The translations under genes and the position numbers were made by a program. Source: Oscillospiraceae bacterium (GTDB taxonomy: Bacteria > Bacillota > Clostridia > Oscillospirales > Acutalibacteraceae). From it: 7,008 nucleotides of DNA. Below the pieces are notes generated by a model. That model made no database searches and was not told the origin of the DNA. It worked only from the letters and a program-made list of their open reading frames with translations. Where the stretch lies: positions 1 through 7,008 of the forward strand of contig CACYHJ010000168.1 in assembly GCA_902774165.1 (NCBI GenBank), written 5' to 3'. Of this stretch, positions 1 through 5,582 are shown one piece after another. Each line of letters opens with the position of its first letter. Positions within the stretch are counted from its first letter, which is position 1.

Positions 1-709
1 CTGCCGATGAAATGACCGTCAGCGTTCTCTGCGCGATCTGCCGGCCGTTCTGACGCACGACGACGGAAAGGGAACCTGTTTCGGCGACGCCGCAGGCGTA
101 GCGCTGCATCTCGCCGCCGGGGAAGGATGCGGCTTTCACGCCGTTGACGAAGATCTCAACGGGATACAGACCGCTGTAATCCACCCGCAGGGTATCGCCG
201 ACCGCAACGGTACCGTCGTCGCGGCGGTAGTCCCGCCGGAGCAGCCCGTTGTAAACGTCGATTTCGGCATAGCCTCCGGCGGTCATATAATCGACTTCAT
301 CCTCAAAAAAGACGCGCGCGTTGCCGTTTCCGGCGTCGTCTGTCAGGCTGCCGGGCAGTACGGCGAATTTGTAGTAGTATTCCGGGAATCCGTCGTCAAT
401 GATCGGGCAGGTGACCGTCAGCGCCCAGTGTGTCCCGGTCCGGCCGCCCGAAGAGAACCGGATCTGTTCTGCGGCGGGCGTCGAAACGCTGCGTTCGACC
501 GTATCGGCGGTGTGGATTGTTTCAATCCGCGGGGATGCGGAAAGACGGGTGTACTTCGCCGGCGCCACGATAACGGCGGCAAAGGTATTCTCGTCCGTGG
601 TCCTGCAGTAGATCAGCCATCCTTCGTCGGCGGGCCGGGCGCAGGCAAGCGGCACGGCGCCGGCGAACAGCGCCAGTGCAAGCAGAACCGTCAGGGCTTT
701 TTTTATCAT
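1..709 (-). CDS. Secreted protein of unknown function, C-terminus beyond window
   Basis: The frame is open on the minus strand from ATG at 709 to the window edge, giving 236 residues with no stop. The N-terminus (MIKKALTVLLALALFAGAVP...) is a classic Sec signal peptide: two lysines, a Leu/Ala-rich core and a probable signal peptidase I site after ...LACA. The cysteine there lacks a good lipobox. The mature part is rich in Gly, Asp, Arg and beta-type residues, and I recognise no domain. An in-frame ATG lies three codons upstream at 718, but the purine-rich AAAGGA sits directly against it and is 8-9 nt from 709, so 709 is preferred. A good promoter lies upstream (764-792), and the gene is divergent from the lipase. 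It is likely exported or surface-located; function cannot be assigned. Confidence 0.82.
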   Translation of the reverse strand, partial: MIKKALTVLLALALFAGAVPLACARPADEGWLIYCRTTDENTFAAVIVAPAKYTRLSASPRIETIHTADTVERSVSTPAAEQIRFSSGGRTGTHWALTVTCPIIDDGFPEYYYKFAVLPGSLTDDAGNGNARVFFEDEVDYMTAGGYAEIDVYNGLLRRDYRRDDGTVAVGDTLRVDYSGLYPVEIFVNGVKAASFPGGEMQRYACGVAETGSLSVVVRQNGRQIAQRTLTVISSA

Positions 710-763
710 GTCTGTCATCCTTTCCGGGTTTTCGCGGCGGGGCGCAGGTTTTCTTCCGTATTT

Positions 764-792
764 ATTATATCAGACGCGGCGCGCGGAATCAA
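764..792 (-). promoter_or_regulatory. Sigma-A promoter for the secreted-protein gene
   Basis: Reading the minus strand, TTGATT (787-792) and a perfect TATAAT (764-769) are separated by 17 nt. Transcription would begin near 757 and leave a 5' leader of about 48 nt before ATG 709. Confidence 0.75.
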
Positions 793-873
793 CAGAATTT
801 GCAAAACTGCCCGAAAATGTCCGGAAACGCCGCCGTGCGCTTCCACGGGGGATAAACTGCGGCGGATTGCCCC

Positions 874-902
874 TTGCGTTTTTTTGCGCATTCGGTTATT
901 AT
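874..902 (+). promoter_or_regulatory. Probable promoter for the lipase gene
   Basis: TTGCGT (874-879) and TATTAT (897-902) are spaced by 17 nt. An alternative overlapping pair is TTGCGC (884-889) with TATAAC (908-913), spaced 18 nt. Either would start transcription 25-40 nt before the lipase ATG. The -35 boxes are weak, so expression may be modest or activator-dependent. Confidence 0.45.
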
Positions 903-945
903 GGCAATATAACAAAAACGATTTGTGAAAAAGGAGCGAAGGGAA

Positions 946-2130
946 ATGGCGGAACAGGCGCGTTTGTATCCCACGGTTTTTATTCACGGCCTCGGCGGAT
1001 GGGGCGAGGCGGACGGCATCGAAACGAAGCTGCACTATCACTATTGGGGCTTTGACGCCGGCGAGAGAGATCTGATCGGCCGTCTGCGGAAGGCGGGCTG
1101 CGAGGTGTTTTGTCCTTCGCTGGGCCCCTTTACCTCCGCGTGGGACCGCGCCTGCGAGCTGTGGGCGTACCTGTTCGGGGGCAGGGTGGATTTCGGCAGA
1201 GTCCACAGCATGACCTTCGGCCACGCGCGCTACGGGAGAGTTTATCCCGGCGTCTTAAAGGACGCGGGAACGCCCGGCGCGCACGAAAAGATCAATCTGA
1301 TCGGGCACTCCTTCGGCGGGCCGACGGCGGTTCTGTTTGCGCATCTGTTATGGTACGGCAGCGAGGAAGAGCGCGCCGCGACGCCTGAGGGGCAGCTGTC
1401 GCCGCTGTTTGCGGGCGGCAGGACGCTGATCAACGGCGTCGTGACCCTGAGCGGCGTCAACAACGGGACGACCTTCGCGGATTTCTTCGGCGAAAAGGGG
1501 ATGAAAGTCCTTGCCGGCGCGGTCTACACGGCAAACGCGCTTGCCGCCGCCACGCCGCTGATGGAGCTTCTGGATTTCCACACGGACCAATGGGGGATCA
1601 TGGGGAGAACCGCCGCCGGGACCCGCTCCGTCCCCGCGCTTTGGGTGCGGATGAACGGTGTGAGAAGGCTGCTTGACTGCCGGACGGATAACGTGGGGTA
1701 TGAGCTGCAGGTGGAATACGCCGCAAAACAGAACGAAAAGCTCTGCTCGTGCCCCTTCGTCCGTTACTACGCCTTCCGGTGCTGCCGGACCCATGACGAC
1801 GGGCACGGCCATCAGGTCCCCGACCGGGATATGCGCCGGATCCTGAAGCTGTGGAGCACCGTGATCGGCCGATATAAGCCGAAGAAGCTGCGGGCGTACG
1901 GCTTTGACGACAGCTGGCTGCCCTCCGACGGGATCGTGAACTTAAAATGCCTCGGCGCGCCCTTCGGCATGCCCTCGAAACCGTACGATCCCGCGGAAAA
2001 GGCGGAACCCGGCGTGTGGTACGAGATGCCGGTGGCGGATAAACACCATATGAGCTGGGTGGGGATCGGAGAGGCGCCGGAAGACTTTTTTGCGTTCTTC
2101 GATTCTCTGCTGACGCTTCTCCGGGCATAA
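946..2130 (+). CDS. Family I.5-type (thermoalkalophilic/staphylococcal-like) lipase, no signal peptide
   Basis: This is a 394-residue alpha/beta-hydrolase predicted to hydrolyse acylglycerols or other carboxylic esters. The oxyanion segment FIHGLGGWG is near residue 12, the nucleophile elbow GHSFGG puts Ser122 at the active site, Asp328 lies in WLPSDGIVN and His368 in KHHMSW. These match Ser113/Asp317/His358 of Geobacillus L1-type lipases. The zinc-site residues of that family also appear kept: Asp67 (AWDRACE), His87 and His93 (VHSMTFGHARYG) and Asp214 (TDQWG). The length fits the family's mature domain. Unlike secreted relatives it has no signal peptide, so it is probably cytoplasmic or exported in another way. 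An in-frame GTG at 925 would add MKKERRE, but AAGGAG at 931-936 lies 9 nt before ATG 946, so 946 is the start. It stands alone, followed by a palindrome. Confidence 0.93.
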   Translation: MAEQARLYPTVFIHGLGGWGEADGIETKLHYHYWGFDAGERDLIGRLRKAGCEVFCPSLGPFTSAWDRACELWAYLFGGRVDFGRVHSMTFGHARYGRVYPGVLKDAGTPGAHEKINLIGHSFGGPTAVLFAHLLWYGSEEERAATPEGQLSPLFAGGRTLINGVVTLSGVNNGTTFADFFGEKGMKVLAGAVYTANALAAATPLMELLDFHTDQWGIMGRTAAGTRSVPALWVRMNGVRRLLDCRTDNVGYELQVEYAAKQNEKLCSCPFVRYYAFRCCRTHDDGHGHQVPDRDMRRILKLWSTVIGRYKPKKLRAYGFDDSWLPSDGIVNLKCLGAPFGMPSKPYDPAEKAEPGVWYEMPVADKHHMSWVGIGEAPEDFFAFFDSLLTLLRA

Positions 2131-2131
2131 C

Positions 2132-2163
2132 GGAAGCCGACCTGCGCGCGCAGGTCGGCTTCC
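2132..2163 (+). terminator. 32-bp perfect palindrome after the lipase, terminator-like
   Basis: GGAAGCCGACCTGCGC (2132-2147) is followed directly by its exact reverse complement (2148-2163), one base after the lipase stop. It would form a very stable GC-rich hairpin. There is no T-run on either side, so it may pause or protect mRNA ends rather than act as a standard intrinsic terminator. Confidence 0.55.
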
Positions 2164-2190
2164 ATATCAATCGCATATCAGAATAGAGTA

Positions 2191-2219
2191 TTGTATTGTT
2201 TCGGCATAAATGATATAAT
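2191..2219 (+). promoter_or_regulatory. Extended -10 promoter for the transporter operon
   Basis: TTGTAT (2191-2196), a 17-nt spacer and TATAAT (2214-2219) preceded by the extended -10 dinucleotide TG (2211-2212). The -10 region is strong and the -35 weak. Transcription would start near 2226, giving a leader of about 200 nt before the symporter ATG. Confidence 0.65.
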
Positions 2220-2224
2220 TCTAA

Positions 2225-2354
2225 AGGCCGGGCGCCGGACCTCACGAACCTGACGGGGCGTTGAGATCGAATGCGGCGGATCGGTCCGCACGGCGCCGGA
2301 CAAGGATGCGGTTATTTTGCGCCGGTCCCTTGTTGACCCCGTCGCCGCCGGCCT
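2225..2354 (+). other. Possible structured 5' leader of the transporter mRNA
   Basis: The leader starts almost at the predicted transcription start and can pair its ends: AGGCCGG (2225-2231) with CCGGCCT (2348-2354). Inside are GACGGGG (2252-2258) with CCCCGTC (2337-2343), a GCGGA/TCCGC hairpin with TCGG loop (2276-2289), and ACAAGG (2300-2305) with CCTTGT (2328-2333). Nested helices closing a multi-branch loop are what a riboswitch or cis-regulatory RNA would show, but I recognise no known class and the G+C-rich sequence makes chance pairing likely. Confidence 0.35.
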
Positions 2355-2356
2355 AA

Positions 2357-2400
2357 GGCAACACCGCACAATTCGGGCGTGCGGATTGCGCAGTGTTGCC
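2357..2400 (+). repeat. Imperfect 18-bp inverted repeat before the symporter start
   Basis: GGCAACACCGCACAATTC (2357-2374) faces GGATTGCGCAGTGTTGCC (2383-2400). Fifteen of 18 positions are complementary, including 8 consecutive pairs at the base. A shorter internal stem (CGCAC 2365-2369 with GTGCG 2379-2383) competes with it. It ends 13 nt before the Shine-Dalgarno at 2414-2420. It could be an attenuator-like element or a small palindromic repeat relic. Confidence 0.5.
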
Positions 2401-2426
2401 GAAGATCGGGAAAAAGGAGGATGCTC

Positions 2427-3884
2427 ATGAATCCGGGAGAGGAAAAGCGATACGTCGGCTACGGCGAGGCGCTGGCCTACGGCTTTGCCGCGGGCGGCAA
2501 GGCCTTTGTAACCACGCCGACGCAAAGCGGTTATCTGTCGCTGTTTTTCACAAAGGTATTCGGGCTGCCCGCGGGCGCGGTGTCTTTTATGATGCTGCTC
2601 TCCGGCCTGTGGGACGCGGTCAACGACCCGATGATCGGCTCTTTGATCGACAAAACGAGAACCGGCTACGGCAAGCTGCGCCCGTGGCTGATTATCACGC
2701 CCCTGCCGTTCGCCGTTCTGACGGTGACGCTGTTCGGCGGCCCGTCGTTTCTGAACGGCGTCGATTCCGTCGGGGTGAAGATCGTCTATATGTACGTATC
2801 CTATATCCTCTGGGAGCTGTGCTTCACCTTTGCGGACGTGCCGTTCAACGGCATGACGACGGCGGTATCGCCCCTCCCGCGGGACAGGACGAGGGTCATT
2901 TCGTTTTCGACCTTTATCAGCGGCATCGTCGCCGGCGCGGCGCAGACGCTTTTGCTCTCGCTGATGGACGCCTCCGAAAAAGGGATCTGGAACGTCAGTC
3001 TCAGAACGGTCTTTCTTCTGATCGGCGTGATCTCCGCCGTGTTCGGCGGCGGGATGTTCTCCCTCGCCGGGATCTTCACAAAAGAACGGATCGTTCAGTC
3101 CGCCCGTCAGCCGAGCATCATCGAGGGCTTCCGGGTGCTGATCCGCAACAAGCCGCTGGTGCTGATCGTTCTGAGCAATATGCTCATGTCCGCCGGCGGC
3201 CTTTACAACGTGTTCACCACCTACTATTTCGCGGAGGTGCTCAAGCTCAACTCCCTGAAGCTGCTGATCGACATCCCCGGGGGCGCGGTGGGAATCGGGA
3301 CCTATCCCTTCATCCCCGCGATCAAGCGAAGGTTCGACAATAAGCAGCTGATGGTCATTCATTTTATTTCCAAGGCGGCAATCGGCGTCGTCTGCTTCTT
3401 CGCTGGGTTCCGGCATTACGCCAGCAAAGCGGTCGCCGTGCCCGTGCTGATGCTTCTGAACATCGTCATCAGCATCGTGAATACCGTAAAAAACATCATC
3501 TCCACCGAAATGATCGGGGATACCATCGATTATATGGAGCTTGAAACGGGGGAACGCAACGAGGGCGTGTCCTTCGCGGTGTCGTCCTTCTTCGGCAAGC
3601 TCACAAGCTCCGTGAGCACCTCGATCGCCACCGCCGTGCTGCCGCGGATCGGCCTGACTTATCAGACGGTCAACGGAGAACAGGTCTCCGTCAAGGGCGA
3701 GAAAACCGATTTTTACATCTGGATGTTCTACGTGCTGGTCCCGCAGCTGCTCAACGCTCTGGGCGTGATCCCGTTCTTCTGGTACAACCTGACGGGCAAG
3801 CGCCTTGCGGATATCCGCGCTCAGCTCGCCGGGCGCCGTGAGGAAATGCTTGCGGAAAGAGAAACCGCGGAGGAAAAGTCATGA
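2427..3884 (+). CDS. GPH-family sugar:cation symporter (MFS)
   Basis: This 485-residue multi-helix membrane protein is predicted to import a glycoside or other sugar with Na+ or H+. The family signature lies at residues 63-88: DAVNDPMIGSLIDKT followed by a Gly-rich turn and KLRPWL, matching the loop between helices 2 and 3 of MelB-type GPH transporters. About twelve hydrophobic segments and the total length fit the family. ATG 2427 is chosen because AAGGAGG (2414-2420) lies 6 nt upstream; ATG 2421 abuts the Shine-Dalgarno, and the longer open frame from GTG 2379 runs through the upstream inverted repeat. The C-terminal tail (LAGRREEMLAERETAEEKS) is charged and cytoplasmic. The stop overlaps the next start in an ATGA. 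The substrate cannot be told from sequence, and no glycosidase is adjacent. Confidence 0.92.
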   Translation: MNPGEEKRYVGYGEALAYGFAAGGKAFVTTPTQSGYLSLFFTKVFGLPAGAVSFMMLLSGLWDAVNDPMIGSLIDKTRTGYGKLRPWLIITPLPFAVLTVTLFGGPSFLNGVDSVGVKIVYMYVSYILWELCFTFADVPFNGMTTAVSPLPRDRTRVISFSTFISGIVAGAAQTLLLSLMDASEKGIWNVSLRTVFLLIGVISAVFGGGMFSLAGIFTKERIVQSARQPSIIEGFRVLIRNKPLVLIVLSNMLMSAGGLYNVFTTYYFAEVLKLNSLKLLIDIPGGAVGIGTYPFIPAIKRRFDNKQLMVIHFISKAAIGVVCFFAGFRHYASKAVAVPVLMLLNIVISIVNTVKNIISTEMIGDTIDYMELETGERNEGVSFAVSSFFGKLTSSVSTSIATAVLPRIGLTYQTVNGEQVSVKGEKTDFYIWMFYVLVPQLLNALGVIPFFWYNLTGKRLADIRAQLAGRREEMLAERETAEEKS

Positions 3885-4075
3885 GAAAATGTCCGAAATG
3901 CGAAAAGCGCCTGTCCCCGTTTTATTTCGGGACCGCCTGCAAAAACTGCGGCGCCGATCTGCTTTATTATCATTTTGACGAGCGGCTGGAGCGGGACGCG
4001 GCGAAGGCGGCCGCCCAGGAGGAAAAAGTGCAGCGGCTCCTGCGGAAGCTGCCGTTCCGGAAAAGAGAGGAATAA
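3881..4075 (+). CDS. Small zinc-ribbon protein, translationally coupled to the symporter
   Basis: This is a 64-residue protein with two CxxC knuckles, CPKC at residues 4-7 and CKNC at 20-23, which should bind one zinc. An aromatic stretch (LLYYHFDERLE) and a strongly charged helical tail (AKAAAQEEKVQRLLRKLPFRKREE) follow. The start overlaps the symporter stop (ATGA), and GGAGG (3869-3873) lies 7 nt upstream, so the two are probably translated together. Similar N-termini occur in longer Clostridia zinc-ribbon proteins with membrane segments (from memory), so this may be a short form or a natural truncation. The stop is 8 nt before a strong terminator, so the gene ends the operon. Role unknown; an accessory to the transporter is a guess from position. 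Confidence 0.8.
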   Translation: MRKCPKCEKRLSPFYFGTACKNCGADLLYYHFDERLERDAAKAAAQEEKVQRLLRKLPFRKREE

Positions 4076-4083
4076 CCGGATTG

Positions 4084-4123
4084 AAAATCACGGTGATTTG
4101 GCTGCAAATCACCGTGATTTTTT
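4084..4123 (+). terminator. Hairpin terminator of the transporter operon; first copy of a repeated palindrome
   Basis: AAAATCACGGTGATTTG (4084-4100) and CAAATCACCGTGATTTT (4105-4121) form a 17-bp perfect stem with loop GCTG, running into six T residues (4118-4123). Each arm is itself almost a palindrome around a single central base. The same stem, with loop TATC, recurs at 6077-6114, including the preceding ATTG. The A-rich 5' arm lets it work as a bidirectional terminator. Confidence 0.85.
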
Positions 4124-4150
4124 GCGTCCGAACACGATTTCTGATACAAT
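4122..4150 (+). promoter_or_regulatory. Possible promoter at the left edge of the accessory region
   Basis: TTGCGT (4122-4127), a 17-nt spacer and TACAAT (4145-4150) with an extended -10 TG at 4142-4143. It abuts the terminator T-run and would read into the frameshifted toxin remnant. The -35 is weak. Confidence 0.35.
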
Positions 4151-4163
4151 TCAATTTTTCTAG

Positions 4164-4309
4164 AGCGTGCCAGAGAAGTATCGAAAGCGCACTGACGCTG
4201 CGGATAATTCTGAAAATGAAATTGACAATTCCGGGAAAAGTGGTATAATAAATACAAAAGTGGACAACGGTCATGCAGTGAATCCGATGGATGCAGAAAA
4301 TATCAACGA
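4164..4309 (+). pseudogene. Linker remnant of a toxin or phage head-protein gene, frameshifted from the following ORF
   Basis: After an in-frame TAG (4161-4163), this frame encodes a hydrophilic linker that includes DNSGKSGII and then VDNGHAVNPMDAE. NSGKSGII-like linkers are, from memory, typical ahead of C-terminal effector domains in SPP1 gp7-like phage minor head proteins and related polymorphic toxins. At the A-run 4297-4300 the sensible reading passes to the frame of the next ORF: MDAE continues naturally as KYQRMRDNLEARG. One A lost from a run of five would explain it. There is no good start codon or ribosome binding site, so the true 5' end of the gene is missing, probably near 4160. 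Confidence 0.55.
4222..4249 (+). promoter_or_regulatory. Near-consensus sigma-A promoter inside the linker coding sequence
   Basis: TTGACA (4222-4227), a 16-nt spacer and TATAAT (4244-4249), with TG in the extended -10 position (4241-4242). Both hexamers are perfect. The same bases encode I-D-N-S-G-K-S-G-I-I in the degraded linker frame, so it may be fortuitous, but it is placed to transcribe the orphan toxin tip and its neighbours from about 4256. Confidence 0.65.
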
Positions 4310-4699
4310 ATGCGTGATAATTTGGAAGCAAGAGGGGTTCATGTTATTCAAGCACAAGGCGATGATTTGCGATATCTATATTCGCTTGGTGCAGAAGCAT
4401 CTTACGGTCATGGCTACATAATGCATATAGGTGAAATTCCTTCGGCATCTGGTTTCTTTGAAGAGATTATTCATTCCACTCAAGAGAAAAAGTATGGGGA
4501 ACATACAGGATCTGATCCTGTCGAATTATATGCTCGGGAAGTTGCGGCGAATAGGATGCTTTTAAAACATCAAAAAGCGTATGGATTTGATGACGTCGAT
4601 GTCGAAGATATTTCTCGAAATCTGGAAATATGGGAGTCGAAGTTCTTGCAGACAACGGGAGTGACGTATGATGACAGTTCAATTAAAAGAGAAATATAA
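4310..4699 (+). CDS. Orphan metallopeptidase-like toxin C-terminal domain
   Basis: This 129-residue ORF has a compact domain. After a variable head (MRDNLEARGVHVIQ) comes GHGYIMHIGEIPSASGFF, then EEIIHSTQ with an EExxH motif at 51-55, and ELYAREVAANR with Glu77, 22 residues after His55. That spacing resembles the HExxH...E layout of zinc peptidases, with Glu in place of the first His. Similar segments occur, as I recall, at the C-termini of polymorphic toxins and phage minor head proteins (Tox-MPTase-like). ATG 4310 has no Shine-Dalgarno, and homologous-looking linker sequence lies upstream in another frame, so this is probably a frameshifted C-terminal tip rather than a complete gene. Its last 32 bases overlap the next small ORF, the usual toxin-immunity arrangement. 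It would need internal initiation to be made. Confidence 0.6.
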   Translation: MRDNLEARGVHVIQAQGDDLRYLYSLGAEASYGHGYIMHIGEIPSASGFFEEIIHSTQEKKYGEHTGSDPVELYAREVAANRMLLKHQKAYGFDDVDVEDISRNLEIWESKFLQTTGVTYDDSSIKREI

Positions 4700-4856
4700 T
4701 ACGTCAATGGGGACAGTTTTATTGGTAAAAAATGACCGCCTATTTCATGTTTCCGAAAAAGTTCAGACTGATAGTGGCGCATATATAATTACCGGGATTA
4801 ATTTCTCAACTAAGCCAAACAATGACGATATTTGCTTGATCGTAAAGCCCGCATAA
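4668..4856 (+). CDS. Small putative immunity protein for the metallopeptidase-like tip
   Basis: This is a 62-residue ORF overlapping the end of the toxin tip by 32 nt. GGGAG (4657-4661) lies 6 nt before ATG 4668; a second ATG at 4671 is also possible. The protein is soluble and beta-rich (GTVLLVKNDRLFHVSEKV, then AYIITGINFSTKPNNDDICLIV), which suggests a small barrel or sheet. I do not recognise a named family. The inference that it is an immunity protein rests on position, overlap and size. It has no signal peptide or membrane segment, which suits protection against a cytoplasmic-acting toxin. Confidence 0.6.
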   Translation: MMTVQLKEKYNTSMGTVLLVKNDRLFHVSEKVQTDSGAYIITGINFSTKPNNDDICLIVKPA

Positions 4857-4868
4857 CCGTCTCCCTGA

Positions 4869-4961
4869 GATGAAGTTCGTGACAGTGATATTGAAACGGC
4901 TATTATTATTACTTCGTCGGTAGAAATAATACGAAAAACCACCGGAGCTGAAAACAATGCG
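4869..4961 (+). pseudogene. Upstream part of a JAMM/JAB-like domain in a shifted frame
   Basis: Between stops at 4866-4868 and 4962-4964 this frame encodes DEVRDSDIETAIIITSS followed by VEIIRKTTGAENNA, with no start codon or ribosome binding site. An acidic residue followed by a hydrophobic strand (IETAIII) is where the catalytic Glu strand of a JAMM domain should be, about 35 residues before the HxH motif. That motif is encoded just downstream in the +1 frame (4957-5301). A one-base insertion or two-base deletion between about 4928 and 4961 would separate them. It is a remnant, not a gene on its own. Confidence 0.45.
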
Positions 4962-5301
4962 TGAAATGAAAGGCGGAGTGCTATCTCATAATCACTCTAA
5001 TGGAACTACGTACTCTTCAAATGACATTTCGATGCTTTTTTACACAGGGCTCTCTGAGATTCGTGCTTGTAATTCAGATGGTGCTTATGTTATGCGGCTG
5101 CCTCAATTTCCAAGACCGCGGTATCGGTCAAAGCAAGAGATAGAGGATATCTTGCGATCTTATGAAAAGAAATATTCAGAAGATAGAGCGCGAGGTCCGT
5201 CTCGACCATTAAAAGTACGCGACTATGAGAGTCAAAAATACGCGGTTGAACAGTTTGCAAAATTATTTCATTGTGATTACTATTTTGAAAGAAGGCAATG
5301 A
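4957..5301 (+). CDS. JAMM/JAB-like toxin tip fragment (HxH...SxxD)
   Basis: The ORF encodes 114 residues. KGGVLSHNHSNGTTYSSNDI (residues 5-24) has His11-x-His13, six residues, then Ser20-x-x-Asp23, close to the JAMM metalloprotease signature H-x-H-x7-S-x2-D (RadC: HNHPSG...S..D), with one residue fewer. LSEIRACNSDGAYVMRLP then reads like the next strand pair, followed by a charged helical region with YEKKYSEDRARG and a tail ending CDYYFERRQ. Such HNHP-type domains are known at the ends of polymorphic toxins and phage head-morphogenesis proteins. ATG 4957 has only GGAG 9 nt away, and the expected upstream Glu strand lies in another frame, so the domain appears frameshifted. Activity is doubtful unless the frames are joined. 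The stop lies 2 nt before the next small ORF's preferred start. Confidence 0.55.
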   Translation: MREMKGGVLSHNHSNGTTYSSNDISMLFYTGLSEIRACNSDGAYVMRLPQFPRPRYRSKQEIEDILRSYEKKYSEDRARGPSRPLKVRDYESQKYAVEQFAKLFHCDYYFERRQ

Positions 5302-5303
5302 AA

Positions 5304-5471
5304 ATGAAAGTGAATATAGCAGATATTCCATCAGGCAAAACTGTAGAAGATTATCCATCTGATACTATTTTTGTTTTTTCTGAGTCTTTATTGCCGCGTC
5401 ATTATGGCGATATAGAAGAAACCACAGATGAGAATAGAGCAGATGCAAAGCAGCAGATCGTGAATAATTAA
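5304..5471 (+). CDS. Small acidic ORF after the JAMM-like tip, possible immunity protein
   Basis: This is a 55-residue protein starting MKVNIADIPSGKTVEDYPSD and ending AKQQIVNN. It is acidic, soluble and has no recognisable motif. AAGG (5292-5295) lies 8 nt before ATG 5304. An in-frame ATG at 5298 overlaps the upstream stop (ATGA) but is only 2 nt from that ribosome binding site. Its position directly after a toxin-like tip and directly before a terminator (5480) matches an immunity gene or a truncated one. Codon use is A+T-rich like its neighbours and unlike the core genes to the left. Function is inferred from context only. Confidence 0.5.
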   Translation: MKVNIADIPSGKTVEDYPSDTIFVFSESLLPRHYGDIEETTDENRADAKQQIVNN

Positions 5472-5479
5472 TTATAAAT

Positions 5480-5502
5480 GTCTCTCGTGAGACGGTTTTT
5501 TT
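5480..5502 (+). terminator. Intrinsic terminator after the second toxin-like block
   Basis: GTCTC (5480-5484), loop TCGT, GAGAC (5489-5493), then GG and seven T residues (5496-5502). It lies 8 nt after the stop of the 55-residue ORF. Confidence 0.8.
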
Positions 5503-5523
5503 AAATTCAATACCGAAACAGAG

Positions 5524-5574
5524 CCCTCCACGCATCAGGCGGAAACGCACTGCGGACCACGGAGGGACTTTTTT
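5524..5574 (+). terminator. Second hairpin with T-run, branched stem
   Basis: CCCTCC (5524-5529) pairs with GGAGGG (5561-5566), followed by AC and six T residues (5569-5574). Between the arms is a small hairpin CAGGCG-GAAA-CGC(A)CTG with a GNRA loop. It may be a terminator of a short RNA or a relic of a larger transcript end. Confidence 0.6.
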
Positions 5575-5582
5575 ATCGAAAG

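Noticed and set aside
428..928. Plus-strand open frames across 399-1055
   Set aside because: They are antisense to the signal-peptide protein or run across the divergent promoter region; no ribosome binding sites or recognisable protein features.
2225..2354. T-box, TPP or guanidine riboswitch in the transporter leader
   Set aside because: I could not find the conserved T-box TGGNACCGCG, the TPP CTGAGA/ACCTGA pair in proper context, or the guanidine-I core.
2178..3416. Long minus-strand open frame (412 codons) opposite the transporter
   Set aside because: It is the antisense shadow of a G+C-rich coding gene: low-complexity His/Arg/Asp-rich translation, and the plus strand has a clear family signature and ribosome binding site.
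4290..4312. Programmed -1 frameshift site joining linker and toxin tip
   Set aside because: The A-run lacks a canonical X XXY YYZ heptamer and no strong downstream structure was seen; a simple deletion or sequencing error is more likely.
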